From contig NZ_JANKHH010000007.1 of the NCBI RefSeq assembly GCF_024626475.1, forward strand, positions 434,001 to 498,000: DNA of 64,000 nt, read 5' to 3'. Positions 18,265 through 26,704 of the stretch are shown here, one piece after another. The stretch is from Parerythrobacter lacustris (GTDB taxonomy: Bacteria > Pseudomonadota > Alphaproteobacteria > Sphingomonadales > Sphingomonadaceae). Below the pieces are notes generated by a model that was not told where the DNA came from, ran no database searches, and saw only the letters and a list, made by a program, of their open reading frames with translations. The position numbers and the translations under genes were made by a program. Position 1 is the stretch's first letter. The number at the start of each line of letters is the position of its first letter.

Positions 18265-19359
18265 ATGGCGGATCGGGGCGAAAGGCCGGATTACGAATTC
18301 GTCGACATGAACACCCGCGGCGAGGGCGCGGTCGCCACCGCCTTCGCCAACCAGGTCGCCTATTGCGAGAATGCCGGGGCACCGATCACCGCGCGGGTCG
18401 TCGGGGCGATCGCCGACGTTCTGGCATCCGATGCCTCGAACGCGCTGATCGAGCGGATCCGGACCTGGCATGGCGCGCCGCTCGCCGACGCGCTGCCGCT
18501 GCGGATCGCGGGCGGTATCCACGCACTCCACCTGTCGGGCGATGCCAAGGAACTCGCGCCGATCTATCGCGGCATTTCAGCCGACGATGCTGCGCTGGTG
18601 CGCGATGCGATGCTGGCGTTCGAAGCGCCGTTGATGCCCTGGCTCGACGGGCCGCCGCAGACCAACGAGGCCGGCCGGTCGAGCAATTTCTCGGCGGCGA
18701 TGCTGTGGCTGGCGGACAAGGGTTTGACCGCACGGTTCGCGCTGCTCGAAATCGGATCGAGCGCGGGGATCAATCTGATGATGGACCGCTACCGCTACGA
18801 TCTCGGCGGGATCGTGGTCGGGCCGGAGCAACCCGCGATGCATTTCGCGCCCGAATGGAACGGCAGCCCGCCTCCTGCCGCCGACATAGCGATCGTTTCG
18901 GCGAAGGGCTGCGATGTCGCCCCGGTCGACCTGACCGATCCGGCGCAGGCGCTGCGCCTCAAGGCCTATATCTGGCCCGAGCACACGGTTCGGTTCGACC
19001 GGATGGAAGCCGCGATCCGCGCCGCGACCGAGCGCAAGCCCGACCTCGTCAGGATGAACGCGGCGGAATTCGTCGAGGATGCGCTGGCCAAGCCGCAAGT
19101 ACCGGGCACCACGCGGGTGCTGATGCACTCGATCGTGTGGCAATACGTGCCCCAAGACCAGCAGCAGCGCGTGACGGCGGCGATGGAATCCGCCGGCGCT
19201 GCGGCGACTGCGGACAGGCCGCTCGCGTGGGTATCGGTCGAGGCCGACCGCACGGTCCACCGCCATATGCTCAAGGTCCGCTACTGGCCCGGCGGCGAGG
19301 AGGCGGTGCAGCTCGCCTGGTCGCACCCGCACGGCGCGGATATGGAGTGGCTGGGGTAG
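18265..19359 (+). CDS. DUF2332 family protein
   Basis: The 364-residue protein belongs to the DUF2332 family, of unknown function and frequent in sphingomonads and actinobacteria. Recognisable segments are [65 protein letters not shown] and [12 protein letters not shown]. The [11 protein letters not shown] stretch looks like a Rossmann methyltransferase SAM-binding loop, so a methyltransferase-like fold is possible. ATG 18265 is preceded by GGAAAGGGGTGG. It is divergent from hisG with a 54-nt shared upstream region. Confidence 0.8.
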   Translation: MADRGERPDYEFVDMNTRGEGAVATAFANQVAYCENAGAPITARVVGAIADVLASDASNALIERIRTWHGAPLADALPLRIAGGIHALHLSGDAKELAPIYRGISADDAALVRDAMLAFEAPLMPWLDGPPQTNEAGRSSNFSAAMLWLADKGLTARFALLEIGSSAGINLMMDRYRYDLGGIVVGPEQPAMHFAPEWNGSPPPAADIAIVSAKGCDVAPVDLTDPAQALRLKAYIWPEHTVRFDRMEAAIRAATERKPDLVRMNAAEFVEDALAKPQVPGTTRVLMHSIVWQYVPQDQQQRVTAAMESAGAAATADRPLAWVSVEADRTVHRHMLKVRYWPGGEEAVQLAWSHPHGADMEWLG

Positions 19360-19477
19360 GACGTTGTGCTTAGGCCGCGCGGACAAACTCTGGCGTAGGT
19401 CGCTGTCCGCTTTCAGGTGGAATTTGCGGACCCCAGAATGGCTCAGATGAGGGTGGAAAGCTGCCGTTCTCCATCTC

Positions 19478-19870
19478 TTAGATTGGCCGAAACCAACCTT
19501 TTGTACATCCAGTCGCGCGGCAATCCTCGATGGTCAAATTGTAACGCCCATCATCGAAATACCAGAGGGTAACCTGAGCAGATTTCTGTCCATCGATCTG
19601 ACATTGTCCGACATATAGTGACGAACCAGTTGACCTATGATCGGCTTCTTCAACAAGTGTGGCTTGCCCTCCGCAAAGCAGCGATGGCTTGAGCTTATCG
19701 GCCTTGGACCGTGTGAGCATCTGTCGGTTGCCCCCTCTATCCAAAAGATAACAATTTTCTGAGGTCGAGCAGCGCGAGATTGCCTCCCGAACTTTCACTT
19801 CTGTCGGTCGATGGTCCGCGCATCCGGTCAGTGCAAAGGCCAAGATGCACCTAGGAAGCAGTCTATTCAT
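19478..19870 (-). CDS. Small putative lipoprotein, atypical base composition
   Basis: The product is 130 residues with a lipoprotein signal: MNRLLPRCILAFALTGC, lipobox LTGC at 14-17. The mature part has seven more cysteines (for example SRCSTSENCYLL, LLCGGQA, GQCQID, EDCRATGCTK), suggesting disulphides in the periplasm. The gene is visibly richer in A and T than its neighbours and uses codons they avoid, which suggests recent acquisition. I do not recognise a family. The flanks (19360-19477 and 19871-19979) hold GC-rich pieces with short inverted repeats such as GTCCGC and GCGGAC but no gene. Confidence 0.7.
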   Translation of the reverse strand: MNRLLPRCILAFALTGCADHRPTEVKVREAISRCSTSENCYLLDRGGNRQMLTRSKADKLKPSLLCGGQATLVEEADHRSTGSSLYVGQCQIDGQKSAQVTLWYFDDGRYNLTIEDCRATGCTKGWFRPI

Positions 19871-19979
19871 GTTGCGAAACTAGCGGTTCTGCCAATGACC
19901 GCAACGGGGTCGTTAGCGGAACGGCCGCTTTTGCACGCAAAAACACGGACTTCCGCCGTTCGAGATTGGTCCATCCCGT

Positions 19980-20876
19980 CTATCCCGTCGCGTCCAAAAA
20001 CGCCGCCATCGCGGCGTTGAACGCCTCGGGCGCTTCCCACTGGACGAAGTGGCCGCAGCCGGGGACCTGCACCACTTGCGGGTCCACGATCACCTCGTCC
20101 AGCCCGTCGAGATTGGCGGGCGGCAGCGCTTCGTCGTCCATCGCCCAGATCACCAGTGTCGGTATCACAAGCTTGGGCAGCGGGAAGGGCTGGTAGTCGG
20201 CGGGCAGTTCGTAGGGCGCATCGAGCGGCAGCACTTCCATCGGGCTGGCGCGGTAATAGTTGAGCATGCCGAAAGCGGCGTCGGGGTCCGACCAGTCGGC
20301 CAGCATCCGCGCCGCCTCGTCCTCGTCGATGCGGGTCATCACCTTGCCCTCGAACGCTTTCATCAGCAGCGGGGCGAGGCCGTGTCCGCGGATCATCGGG
20401 TCATTGGCGGGGTCGCGGAAGAGGGTGAAATACTGGCTCGCCGCGCGCTGCTCGCGGTTGGTGTAGAGCAGCTTGGGAAACAGCACCGGGTGGGGCGCAT
20501 TGGCGATCACCGCGCTGGTGACCCGCCCGTTCATCATGCCGGTATAGGCGACGCCCCAGGCGATCGCGCCGCCCCAGTCGTGGCCGACGACGGTGAAGCG
20601 CTCGATCCCCAGCGCATCGGCGAGGAAGAACACATCGCCGATCATCTTGTCCGGCGTATAAGCATTGACCTCCTGCGGCTTGGACGATCCGCGATAGCCG
20701 CGCTGGTCGGGCGCGATGCAGCGGTAGCGATCCGAAAATTGCGCGATCTGGTTGCGCCAGGTGCGGTGGCTCTCGGGAAAGCCATGGAGGAAAATGAGCG
20801 CAGGTGCGTCGCGCGGCCCTTCGTCGACGACATCGAGCTCGATCCCGTTGGCAAGGGCGACGCGGCGCTGCTCCAT
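19980..20876 (-). CDS. Alpha/beta hydrolase, epoxide-hydrolase-like
   Basis: The 298-residue protein has the alpha/beta-hydrolase fold with FLHGFPESHRTWR (oxyanion region), the nucleophile elbow VGHDWGG with aspartate as nucleophile, WAMDDEAL (acid) and GCGHFVQWE (catalytic histidine). An Asp nucleophile with HGFPES is typical of epoxide hydrolases and haloalkane dehalogenases. It starts 2 nt after the SDR gene stop, so the two form an operon on the minus strand. Confidence 0.85.
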   Translation of the reverse strand: MEQRRVALANGIELDVVDEGPRDAPALIFLHGFPESHRTWRNQIAQFSDRYRCIAPDQRGYRGSSKPQEVNAYTPDKMIGDVFFLADALGIERFTVVGHDWGGAIAWGVAYTGMMNGRVTSAVIANAPHPVLFPKLLYTNREQRAASQYFTLFRDPANDPMIRGHGLAPLLMKAFEGKVMTRIDEDEAARMLADWSDPDAAFGMLNYYRASPMEVLPLDAPYELPADYQPFPLPKLVIPTLVIWAMDDEALPPANLDGLDEVIVDPQVVQVPGCGHFVQWEAPEAFNAAMAAFLDATG

Positions 20877-20878
20877 GC

Positions 20879-21694
20879 TCAGCCCTCGGCCTCCATCTTC
20901 TCCATATAACCGTTGGCGACCATCGCCGCGACCTGGTCGAACAGCTGGTCGGGGGTGCGGCGGAGCTCGCCCATCGCTTGCTCCATTCCGCGCGCGACGA
21001 TGATCTCGCGCTGGTTCAGCGCCATGGCATCAATCATGGTCTTCGCGGCTTCACCGGCGGGAATACCCTCGTCGATCGCCTTGTCGCTCTTGCCCCGCCT
21101 GCTGCCGTCGGCAGTCAGCGCATTGCGCGAAACATCGGTCGCGACCGAGCCGGGGTAGATCACATGCACCTCCACGCCGGAGGGCGACAGCTCGGCGCGC
21201 AGGGCATCGGCATAGCCCGCCAGCCCGAACTTGGCAGCGCAATAGGCGGTGCGCATCGGCACCCCGACCTTGCCCGCGATCGAGGAAATGAACAGCAGGT
21301 GCCCGCTGCCGCGCTCGCTCATATGGCCGATCAGCCCCTGGCTGAAGGCGATCTGCGCGGTGAGGTCGACGTCGATGATTTCGCGGTACACCGCCATGTC
21401 GGTGCGCGTCGCGCGGCTGCGCTGCGAGATGCCTGCATTGGCGATGGCGATATCGACCTGCCCCTTCCAGCCGATCGCCTGCGCAGTGGCATCGGCCAGA
21501 GCCGCATCGTCGCGCACGTCGAACGGCAGGATCAGCGCCTCGGCAGCGAGGTCGTCCGCCACCGCTTGCAGCCGCGCTTCGTCGCGACCCGAGAGGATGC
21601 AATTCACCCCGCGCCCCGCCAGTTCGCGCGCCAGCGCCGCGCCGATACCTGAACTCGCGCCGGTGATCCAGGCAACCTGTCCTGCGAAATCCAT
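20879..21694 (-). CDS. Short-chain dehydrogenase/reductase
   Basis: The 271-residue classical SDR has the NADP(H)-binding TGASSGIG near residues 11-18, IANAGIS, catalytic Ser in LLFISSIAGK and the YCAAK catalytic motif (Tyr and Lys). It probably oxidises or reduces a hydroxyl or keto group of a lipid-like substrate; nothing in the sequence fixes which. It lies 9 nt upstream of pirin-gene end on one side and is coupled to the hydrolase on the other, suggesting a pirin-SDR-hydrolase operon. Confidence 0.88.
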   Translation of the reverse strand: MDFAGQVAWITGASSGIGAALARELAGRGVNCILSGRDEARLQAVADDLAAEALILPFDVRDDAALADATAQAIGWKGQVDIAIANAGISQRSRATRTDMAVYREIIDVDLTAQIAFSQGLIGHMSERGSGHLLFISSIAGKVGVPMRTAYCAAKFGLAGYADALRAELSPSGVEVHVIYPGSVATDVSRNALTADGSRRGKSDKAIDEGIPAGEAAKTMIDAMALNQREIIVARGMEQAMGELRRTPDQLFDQVAAMVANGYMEKMEAEG

Positions 21695-21703
21695 ATCCTC
21701 TCC

Positions 21704-22585
21704 TTAGGGGTAGCTGACGGTCTTTGGCTTGTCGGGCAGGGGGATGAATTCCTCCGCATCGCCCGGGACAGTGGGGAAGCGGCCTGCGGTCCAGTCGTCG
21801 CGAGCCTGCCGGATGCGGTCATGGTCGGAGCTGACGAAGTTCCACCACACATGGCGCTTGGTCTTGAATGCCTCGCCGCCGAGCAGCATCACCCGCCCAC
21901 CGCGTTCGCTGGCCAGCGTCATGGTGCGTCCCGGCGCGAGCACGGTCAGTTCGTAAAGCCCGAGCGCTTGCCCGTCGACGCTCGCCTCGCCGCCGACCAG
22001 CATCACCGCGCGTTCGTCCGCGCTGATCTCGACCGGCAGGGCACCGGTCGGGGCGAGAACGATCTCGGCATAGATGGTGTCGGCATGGGTGGTGGTCGGC
22101 GCGCGCTTGCCCCACAGCTCGCCCATGATGACCGTCGCCTTCGCGCATTGGTCCTCGACCACCGGCAAGTCCGCAATGGCTTCGAACGCGGGGTCGATCT
22201 CCTCGCACCCGTCAGGCAGGGCGAGCCAGGTCTGCATGCCGTAGAGGCGCGGCCCGGCATCGCGCTCCGCCTGCGGGCTGCGTTCGGAATGGACGATCCC
22301 GCGCCCGGCGGTCATAAGGTTTACCGTGCCGGGGCGGATGGTGGAGAAGCTGCCGATGCTGTCGCGGTGGTCGATCGCGCCCTCGAAGAGCCAGGTCACA
22401 GTGGCGAGGTTGATGTGCGGATGCGGCCGCACGTCCATCCCGCTGCCGATATCGAGCTGCGCTGGGCCGAACTGGTCGACGAAGATGAACGGGCCGACCA
22501 TGGTGCGTGCGCGCGAAGGAATCGCCCGCCGCACCTCGAATTGGCCGAGATCGTGGGTAACGGGGGTGATGGTCTGTTCGAACAT
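21704..22585 (-). CDS. Pirin family protein
   Basis: The 293-residue bicupin shows pirin hallmarks: FIFVDQFGPAQL, HPHINLATVTWLFEG with the metal-ligand histidines, GRGIVHSERSP, and a C-terminal cupin ending with a WWNFVSSDHDRIRQARDDW segment. Bacterial pirins include quercetin dioxygenases and redox regulators; the exact role is open. ATG 22585 (MFEQTITPV) is preferred; the frame extends to a TTG at 22609 that is unlikely. Confidence 0.92.
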   Translation of the reverse strand: MFEQTITPVTHDLGQFEVRRAIPSRARTMVGPFIFVDQFGPAQLDIGSGMDVRPHPHINLATVTWLFEGAIDHRDSIGSFSTIRPGTVNLMTAGRGIVHSERSPQAERDAGPRLYGMQTWLALPDGCEEIDPAFEAIADLPVVEDQCAKATVIMGELWGKRAPTTTHADTIYAEIVLAPTGALPVEISADERAVMLVGGEASVDGQALGLYELTVLAPGRTMTLASERGGRVMLLGGEAFKTKRHVWWNFVSSDHDRIRQARDDWTAGRFPTVPGDAEEFIPLPDKPKTVSYP

Positions 22586-22636
22586 GCGGGCGATTGTGTC
22601 ACGACCCAACGAGCGGGGGAAGGGCCTTGTCGGCGA

Positions 22637-23476
22637 TCAATCCTCGAACCGGCTTTCCTCGCGCAACTTGAGCCCGGCGGTCTGGAGCGGGGTCACCCGG
22701 TTGGTGAATTCGGTCGGGGTCATCCCGGTGAAGCGCCGGAACTCGCGCGCGACATGCGACTGGTCGAAATAGCGCAAGCTGGCGAGATCGTGGTCGCTCG
22801 GACTGGAAAAGCCGCGCATCGCGGTCGCCATGTCGAGGAAGCGGCTGCGGCGCAGGATCGCCTTGGGTGTGAGGCCGAATGTGTACTGGCACCGCCGCTC
22901 GAGCTGGCGGACCGAGAGACCGACCTCGCGCGCGGCATCCTCCACCCTGATGCCGCTGTCGGTGCGGGCGAATACCTCGAACTTTGCCATCTGCCTGTCC
23001 GTCCGGCGGGTGCCGATGGCATCGAGCCGCTCGGTTATGGCGCCTTCCATCGCAGCGAGCTTGCCCGCATCGTCGCTCGCCTGCTCGACCCCGGCCTGCA
23101 TCGTGTCGGCAATATCGCCCCACAGTTCCTGCAGGGTCAGCAGCCGGTCGGCGAATTCGCGATGCGAGCTTTCGAACAGACCTTTCCACCCGCTCGGACG
23201 GATCGCGAATCCGGCGACCGCGAAGCTGCCCTGGACACGGACGCCAAAGGGACGGGCGTTGGCACCGAAAAACAGCGTCCGGCCCGGCTGGCTCCATTCC
23301 CCCGGTGCCACTTCGCCCTTCCAGTCACCCTTGAGCAGACAGCGCACGAAGGCCGTTTCCGCCAGGAGGAAATCCTCGATGACCATCTCTTCCGGCAGTT
23401 CGGCTTCGAAGACATAGAACCGCCGCACAAAGGGGGCGAGGGCCTCCGAAGGGCGGAATGTGCGCGACAGCAGCAT
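22637..23476 (-). CDS. AraC family transcriptional regulator
   Basis: The 279-residue protein has an N-terminal sensor part similar to DUF6597-type domains and a C-terminal AraC/XylS double helix-turn-helix: IRVEDAAREVGLSVRQLERRC (first HTH) and ASLRYFDQSHVAREFRRFTGMTPTEF (second HTH with the conserved family signature). It lies just upstream of the pirin-SDR-hydrolase genes in the same direction and could control them. It follows bolA after 4 nt. Confidence 0.9.
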   Translation of the reverse strand: MLLSRTFRPSEALAPFVRRFYVFEAELPEEMVIEDFLLAETAFVRCLLKGDWKGEVAPGEWSQPGRTLFFGANARPFGVRVQGSFAVAGFAIRPSGWKGLFESSHREFADRLLTLQELWGDIADTMQAGVEQASDDAGKLAAMEGAITERLDAIGTRRTDRQMAKFEVFARTDSGIRVEDAAREVGLSVRQLERRCQYTFGLTPKAILRRSRFLDMATAMRGFSSPSDHDLASLRYFDQSHVAREFRRFTGMTPTEFTNRVTPLQTAGLKLREESRFED

Positions 23477-23480
23477 CAGC

Positions 23481-23786
23481 TCAGTCCGGAGTGGATGCCT
23501 TTATCGCCAGCGCGTGCACCCTCTGTCCGGGTATGTCGCCCAATGAGCGGTTGACCATGCGCTGGCGTTCAAGCCGGGAAACGCCGACAAAGGCAGCGCT
23601 TTCGATGACAATCGTGAAATGCGATTCCCCGCTGCCATCATCGCCCGAATGGCCGCTGTGCTTCGCGCTGTCGTTGATGACTTCCAGTCGCGTCGGCGCA
23701 AAGGCCGCGCGCAGCAAGTCTTCGATTTCCTCTGCAACCCTTGTCCCCATGGCGTCTCTTTGGGGCTTCACTTCCGGCTTGTCCAT
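23481..23786 (-). CDS. BolA family protein
   Basis: The product is 101 residues. The BolA fold is recognisable from LEVINDSAKHSGH, ESHFTIVIES, FVGVSRLERQRMVN and LGDIPGQRVHALAIKAST. BolA-like proteins partner with monothiol glutaredoxins and take part in iron-sulphur cluster handling. ATG 23786 has AAGGA 5 nt upstream; an ATG at 23792 is too close to that site. The start is only 15 nt from the start of the divergent J-domain gene. Confidence 0.92.
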   Translation of the reverse strand: MDKPEVKPQRDAMGTRVAEEIEDLLRAAFAPTRLEVINDSAKHSGHSGDDGSGESHFTIVIESAAFVGVSRLERQRMVNRSLGDIPGQRVHALAIKASTPD

Positions 23787-23801
23787 GCCCATCCTTATGC
23801 G

Positions 23802-24395
23802 GTGAAGCAGACGCGATTCCATGGCCGTTACGAAGATGCGCAGCGCATGTGCCAGCACCCGGGATGCCGCGAACCGGGCGAGTTTCGCGCGCCGGGCGCG
23901 CGCGGCGGCTCGTTCGACGGGCCGGGTGAATGGCGCTGGTTCTGTCTCGACCATGTGCGCGAATTCAACGCCGGATACGACTGGTTCGAGGGGATGAGCG
24001 CGGAAGAAATCCTCTCCGCCCAGTCCCCCATCGCCGGCTGGCAGACCGAGACGCGCGCCTTCCGCCCGACGGCGGGGGTCGACGGGATGCCGCGCTGGGC
24101 GGACTACGACGACCCGCTCGACGCAATCTCCGCCCGCGCCAACGGGATCAAGAGCCGCGCCCGCCGCGAAGCGGAGATGGAGATGGACGGGCGGTTCAGC
24201 CCCGACGAGGCAAGGGCGCTCGACACGATGGGTCTCGGCCTCGATGTCGACCGCCAGAAGCTGCGCCGCCGCTATTCCGAGCTGGTGCGCCGCTACCACC
24301 CTGACCGCAACGGGGGCGACCGCAAGTTCGAGGCACGGCTGGGCCGGGTAGTCGAGGCCTACCAGCTGCTCAAGAAGTCACGGGTCTTCGCCTGA
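23802..24395 (+). CDS. J-domain (DnaJ-like) protein with N-terminal zinc-finger-like region
   Basis: The 197-residue protein has a C-terminal J domain: LDVDRQKLRRRYSELVRRYHPDRNGG with the HPD tripeptide that stimulates DnaK ATPase. The N-terminal half contains CQHPGCREPGEFRAPG and WRWFCLDHVREFNAGYDWF, where the cysteines and histidines could bind zinc. It is probably a co-chaperone with a specialised client. GTG 23802 is the most plausible start, leaving 15 nt to the divergent bolA; no strong Shine-Dalgarno is seen. Its stop abuts the convergent SRPBCC gene. Confidence 0.85.
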   Translation: MKQTRFHGRYEDAQRMCQHPGCREPGEFRAPGARGGSFDGPGEWRWFCLDHVREFNAGYDWFEGMSAEEILSAQSPIAGWQTETRAFRPTAGVDGMPRWADYDDPLDAISARANGIKSRARREAEMEMDGRFSPDEARALDTMGLGLDVDRQKLRRRYSELVRRYHPDRNGGDRKFEARLGRVVEAYQLLKKSRVFA

Positions 24396-24848
24396 TCAAC
24401 CGGCTTCGCACAGTGCCTTGAGCTGGTCGGCGCATGCGCCCCAGCCTTCGGTGAAGCCCATTGCCTCGTGCTGCTGCATGGCTTCCTCCGACCAGTGCCG
24501 TGCGCTGGCGGTGTAGCGCGTGCCCTCCACGCCGCCTTCGCTCGCGGGTTCGATTTCCCAGATGCCGATCATGAACGGGCCTGAGGGTTCGAAATCGGCG
24601 GTGCAGGCGTCGGTGGTGACGAAGCGGCGGCCTTCATCCCAGGCGAGGAAGATGCCCTCGTTGGGCATCACCTCGCCGTCGGGCCCGTACATGGTGATCG
24701 CGCTGCGTCCGCCCGCCCGCCGCTCCTGCGCGGTGACCTCGGCGCGCCAGGGTTTGGGGCAGAACCATTCTTCCTGCCGGTTGGCGAGGACGTCCCACAC
24801 CGCCTCGGGCGTGGCGGCGATGAAGCGGGTGAGCGTAAGTTGGTGCAT
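24396..24848 (-). CDS. SRPBCC/AHSA1 domain protein
   Basis: The 150-residue protein has the START-like SRPBCC fold of the AHSA1 type: LTRFIAATPEAVWDVLANRQEEWFCP at the start, a central AITMYGPDGEVMPNEGIFLAWD, and the terminal helix MQQHEAMGFTEGWGACADQLKALCEA. Such proteins bind hydrophobic ligands. It is the last gene of the eight-gene operon controlled from 29.0 kb, 12 nt after the GST gene. Confidence 0.88.
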   Translation of the reverse strand: MHQLTLTRFIAATPEAVWDVLANRQEEWFCPKPWRAEVTAQERRAGGRSAITMYGPDGEVMPNEGIFLAWDEGRRFVTTDACTADFEPSGPFMIGIWEIEPASEGGVEGTRYTASARHWSEEAMQQHEAMGFTEGWGACADQLKALCEAG

Positions 24849-24860
24849 GGTAGTCTCCAG

Positions 24861-25541
24861 TCAGTCCCGGTCGGGCGCGCCATAGGGAAAGTATGCACGA
24901 TAGGGGCGGGCATCCTCGACGCAGCGCACGACCGCCGGCAGCGCGAGCAGTTCGGCCCGGAGGGCTGCAAGCCGCGGGCACGAAGCTGGGATCGGCTCGA
25001 CCCAGTCGGCGTAGAACAGTGCGGGCGCGGCGGCGCAGGTGACGAGGCTGACGTGCGGCGGCAGGACGTTTGCCTCGAGCCACCTTTCGAGCCAGGCGTA
25101 AGCCCGGCGCAGGCCCGCCTTTCCGGCAGCGATCTCGGGTTCGTAGGGTTCGGCGCGCAGGCCCCCCGCAGCGGGATCGTCCCGGTCGACGAAATGCGCA
25201 GCGATCACCCGCTGCATATTGCCCATCACATAGTTGTCGAACACCCGGTCGAGCATCCGCGCCACTGCGGCCTGGGCCGGGTCGGCGGGAATGAGCGGAG
25301 CCGGGCCGGGATAGTGGACCGCGAGATGTTCGACGATGCTGGTCGATTCGACCACCACCTGCCCGCCATCGACCAGCACCGGGAACTGGCCGGAAGGGTG
25401 CGCCCGCCCGGTGAAGCTTTCGAACTTCGGCACCGACTGGTCGATCTCTCGGAAAGTGAACTCCGTCCCGTTGGCATAGAGCGGGATCAGTGCCTTCCAC
25501 GTGTAGGAGGAAAAGGGGTGGCCGTGGAGTTCGAGCATCAC
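24861..25541 (-). CDS. Glutathione S-transferase family protein
   Basis: The 226-residue protein has the thioredoxin-like N-terminal domain (MMLELHGHPFSSYTWKALIPLYANG, GQFPVLVDGGQVVVESTSIVEHL with the cis-Pro and ES glutathione-binding motif) followed by an all-helical C-terminal domain. It probably conjugates or reduces electrophiles with glutathione. It overlaps the upstream RibD-like gene by 4 nt and belongs to the same operon as a second GST. Confidence 0.9.
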   Translation of the reverse strand: MMLELHGHPFSSYTWKALIPLYANGTEFTFREIDQSVPKFESFTGRAHPSGQFPVLVDGGQVVVESTSIVEHLAVHYPGPAPLIPADPAQAAVARMLDRVFDNYVMGNMQRVIAAHFVDRDDPAAGGLRAEPYEPEIAAGKAGLRRAYAWLERWLEANVLPPHVSLVTCAAAPALFYADWVEPIPASCPRLAALRAELLALPAVVRCVEDARPYRAYFPYGAPDRD

Positions 25542-26212
25542 CAGTTGCCCTCCGCCATTCGTCTCTGCCGCGCCAGTTCGCGGTCGCTGGTGGATGGGAT
25601 GGGGCCTTCGGGCGGGTAGGGGGGCAGCGTGCCGCCGGGCTTGTAGGTTGTTATGACCGTGCCCTTGGCCGTCACGCGGTGGTCGGTAACGGTCAGCAGA
25701 TCCGCCGGCGTGCCTTCGCAGAACAGCCGCTTCCCGCTGCCGAGCAGCACCGGATAGGTCATGGTGATCAGCCGGTCGATCAGGCCCGCCGCGAGCAATG
25801 CGGGATAGAGCGTGCTCGACCCTTGGATGATGATATCCGCGCCGTCCTGTGCCTTGATAGCGGCTACGTCCTCGATCCCGCGCATCCGGTGGCTATTCTC
25901 CCAATCGAGCGGCTGTTCGCCGCGCGTCAGGACATATTTGTTCGCCCGCCCGAAGGCCTCGCTCATCGGCTTGTTGTCGCCTGTCGCATAAGGCCAGTAG
26001 GCGGCGAAGATATCGTAGGTACGGCGGCCGAGCAGCAGGTCGTATTCGCCTGCAAACAGCGAGCCGAGCGTTTCGTTGATCCCGTCATCCCACAGCTTGA
26101 ACACCCAGCCGCCCTGGTCGAAGCCGCCGGTCGGGTCTTCGGTCGGACCGCCGGGGGCTTGCATCACCCCGTCAAGCGACAAGAAGGCGGCACCGGTGAT
26201 TGTGCGGGGCAT
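25538..26212 (-). CDS. Dihydrofolate-reductase-like (RibD C-terminal) family protein
   Basis: The 224-residue protein carries the RibD_C/DHFR-like NADPH-binding fold: FLSLDGVMQAPGGP at the start, YDLLLGRRTYDIFAAYWP, KYVLTRG and DIIIQGSSTLYPALLAAGLIDRL, with PVLLGSGKRLF. These stand-alone proteins are reductases of unknown substrate, common in regulator-linked stress clusters such as this one. It overlaps its downstream neighbour by 4 nt. Confidence 0.9.
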   Translation of the reverse strand: MPRTITGAAFLSLDGVMQAPGGPTEDPTGGFDQGGWVFKLWDDGINETLGSLFAGEYDLLLGRRTYDIFAAYWPYATGDNKPMSEAFGRANKYVLTRGEQPLDWENSHRMRGIEDVAAIKAQDGADIIIQGSSTLYPALLAAGLIDRLITMTYPVLLGSGKRLFCEGTPADLLTVTDHRVTAKGTVITTYKPGGTLPPYPPEGPIPSTSDRELARQRRMAEGNW

Positions 26213-26215
26213 CGC

Positions 26216-26704
26216 TCAGTCTCCCCGGATCGCGGCTTCAATTGCCGCATGGTCGATTTTCACCATCGCTTGCATGGCCGCGAAGACGCGCGCCTTGGCC
26301 GCAGGATCGGGGTGGCCCAGCCCGTCCATCAGCACGCGCGGGACGATCTGCCAGCGCATGCCGAAGCGGTCGAAGCACCAGCTGCACGCCATCTCGCCGC
26401 CGCCATCGGCGGTCAGCGCTGCCCAATAGCGGTCGGTCTCCTCCTGGCTGTCGGTAAACACCTGGAAGCTGATCGCATCGGTGAAGCCGTTCTCCGCCTT
26501 TCCGTTGAGCCCCATGAAGGGCTGGCCCAGCAGCGTGAAACCGACCGTCAGCACATCCCCCGCCTTGCCGCCGGGATAGTCGCCGGGCGCGGTATCGACC
26601 CGCTCGATCCGGCTGTCGGGGAACAGCCCGCAATAGAGCTGCGCCGCTTCATGCGCGTCGCGCTCGAACCACAGGCAGGTGGCGATTTTGCTGTCGGCCA
26701 TCAC
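26216..26704 (-). CDS. VOC family protein, PhnB/3-demethylubiquinone methyltransferase-like
   Basis: The 162-residue protein belongs to the PhnB-like VOC superfamily: ATCLWFERDAHEAAQLYCGLFPDSRIERV, LGQPFMGLNGK and the end segment SWCFDRFGMRWQIVPRVL. The protein has no methyltransferase SAM motif, so the frequent annotation as a methyltransferase is probably wrong. It overlaps the next upstream VOC gene by 4 nt. Confidence 0.9.
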   Translation of the reverse strand: MMADSKIATCLWFERDAHEAAQLYCGLFPDSRIERVDTAPGDYPGGKAGDVLTVGFTLLGQPFMGLNGKAENGFTDAISFQVFTDSQEETDRYWAALTADGGGEMACSWCFDRFGMRWQIVPRVLMDGLGHPDPAAKARVFAAMQAMVKIDHAAIEAAIRGD

